This document shows positions 5,100-5,394 of a DNA stretch of 5,394 nt, piece by piece. The position numbers and the translations under genes are program-made. The stretch is from the NCBI GenBank assembly GCA_021545665.1, contig JAJRTX010000184.1, positions 1 to 5,394 of the forward strand, in the 5' to 3' direction. The stretch comes from Zetaproteobacteria bacterium (GTDB lineage: Bacteria; Pseudomonadota; Zetaproteobacteria; Mariprofundales; Mariprofundaceae). Numbering within the stretch: position 1 is the first letter of the stretch; each line of letters opens with the position of its first letter. Below the pieces are notes generated by a model, which ran no database searches, was not told the DNA's origin, and was given only the letters and a program-made list of their open reading frames with translations.

Positions 5100-5394
5100 C
5101 TCTGGTGCCTAGAATCATCTGCCTGTCTGTGCTGCTCTTGTTTTTTCCACTGTCCGATGCGGCAGCCAGTGACAAGCAGGCAACACAGGCAAAAATCAGT
5201 AAAATAAAGCAGGAGCGGACACATCTTGCACGCATTCGGAAACAACTGGAGCAACAATTAGGCGATCTGGGTCGGGAACTGCACAATCTGGATTCGGCAC
5301 GACTGAAAGCACGCAAAGTTAGCCATGAGGCGCAAGGCCGCGTTCTCAACGCAGACCGGAAATTGGCTGATCTCCAGCGTAAGCGGCAAGTACT
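5096..5394 (+). CDS. Exported coiled-coil protein, probably EnvC-like murein hydrolase activator (3' end outside window)
   Basis: An open frame of 99 codons runs off the right edge with no stop. It starts at ATG 5096, overlapping the rlmH TGA by four bases (ATGA). Residues 1-24 form a signal peptide: R6, a hydrophobic core (IICLSVLLLFFPL), and a likely cleavage after AAA (22-24). From about 27 on, the protein is very rich in K, Q, E, R, L and A, with leucines at heptad-like spacing, indicating a long coiled coil. This is the layout of the N-terminus of EnvC/NlpD-type M23 proteins, periplasmic factors that activate amidases at the division septum. Their metalloprotease-like domain would lie beyond the window. 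The order rlmH–(gpmI)–envC–ctpA seen in other proteobacteria supports it. Any other exported coiled-coil protein would look similar at this length. Confidence 0.6.
   Translation, partial: MTLVPRIICLSVLLLFFPLSDAAASDKQATQAKISKIKQERTHLARIRKQLEQQLGDLGRELHNLDSARLKARKVSHEAQGRVLNADRKLADLQRKRQV

Overview
This window is a bacterial chromosomal segment of housekeeping genes. The gene order is obgE–proB–proA, then a small two-gene insertion, then nadD–rsfS–rlmH–(envC-like). This order, the roughly 50% GC content, the Gram-negative-type ObgE ending with no C-terminal OCT domain, and the exported coiled-coil protein after rlmH all point to a proteobacterium. An obg–proB–proA–nadD–rsfS–rlmH–M23 peptidase order fits lineages such as Zetaproteobacteria, Acidithiobacillia or deep gammaproteobacteria. 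The exact lineage is inference and was not tested by any search.

Layout. (1) 1–2674, + strand: the 3' end of obgE (GTPase G4 and G5 motifs visible), overlapping proB by 20 nt, followed 4 nt later by proA. ProB and ProA carry out the first two steps of proline synthesis from glutamate, and both are intact with all expected active-site residues. (2) 2675–2815: an intergenic region holding an extended -10 promoter whose spacer is occupied by a perfect 8+8 bp palindrome, a candidate operator. (3) 2816–3223, +: a hotdog-fold, DUF4442/YiiD_C-like putative thioesterase. (4) 3297–3464, -: a 55-residue protein with two predicted membrane segments and a strong ribosome binding site, convergent with the hotdog gene and divergent from nadD. 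(5) 3596–5394, +: a tightly packed operon of nadD (NAD synthesis), rsfS (ribosome silencing), rlmH (23S rRNA methylation) and the start of an exported coiled-coil protein that is probably an EnvC-type murein hydrolase activator. From rsfS onward, adjacent genes overlap at stop/start codons or nearly so.

The most notable observation is that nadD is interrupted by an in-frame TAA at 4073–4075. The same reading frame continues after it and encodes the missing NadD C-terminus, including the ISATxxR nucleotide-binding motif. It ends at a TGA that abuts rsfS, at exactly the normal family length. NadD is usually essential, so this is a sequence error, a true nonsense mutation that is compensated elsewhere, or a split gene; a Shine-Dalgarno-like site precedes an ATG for the C-terminal piece.

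No tRNA, rRNA, CRISPR array, insertion sequence or phage gene is seen. I see no convincing evidence for a wholly new multi-gene system. The points worth a second look are the broken nadD, the palindromic operator-promoter and the small membrane-protein gene.
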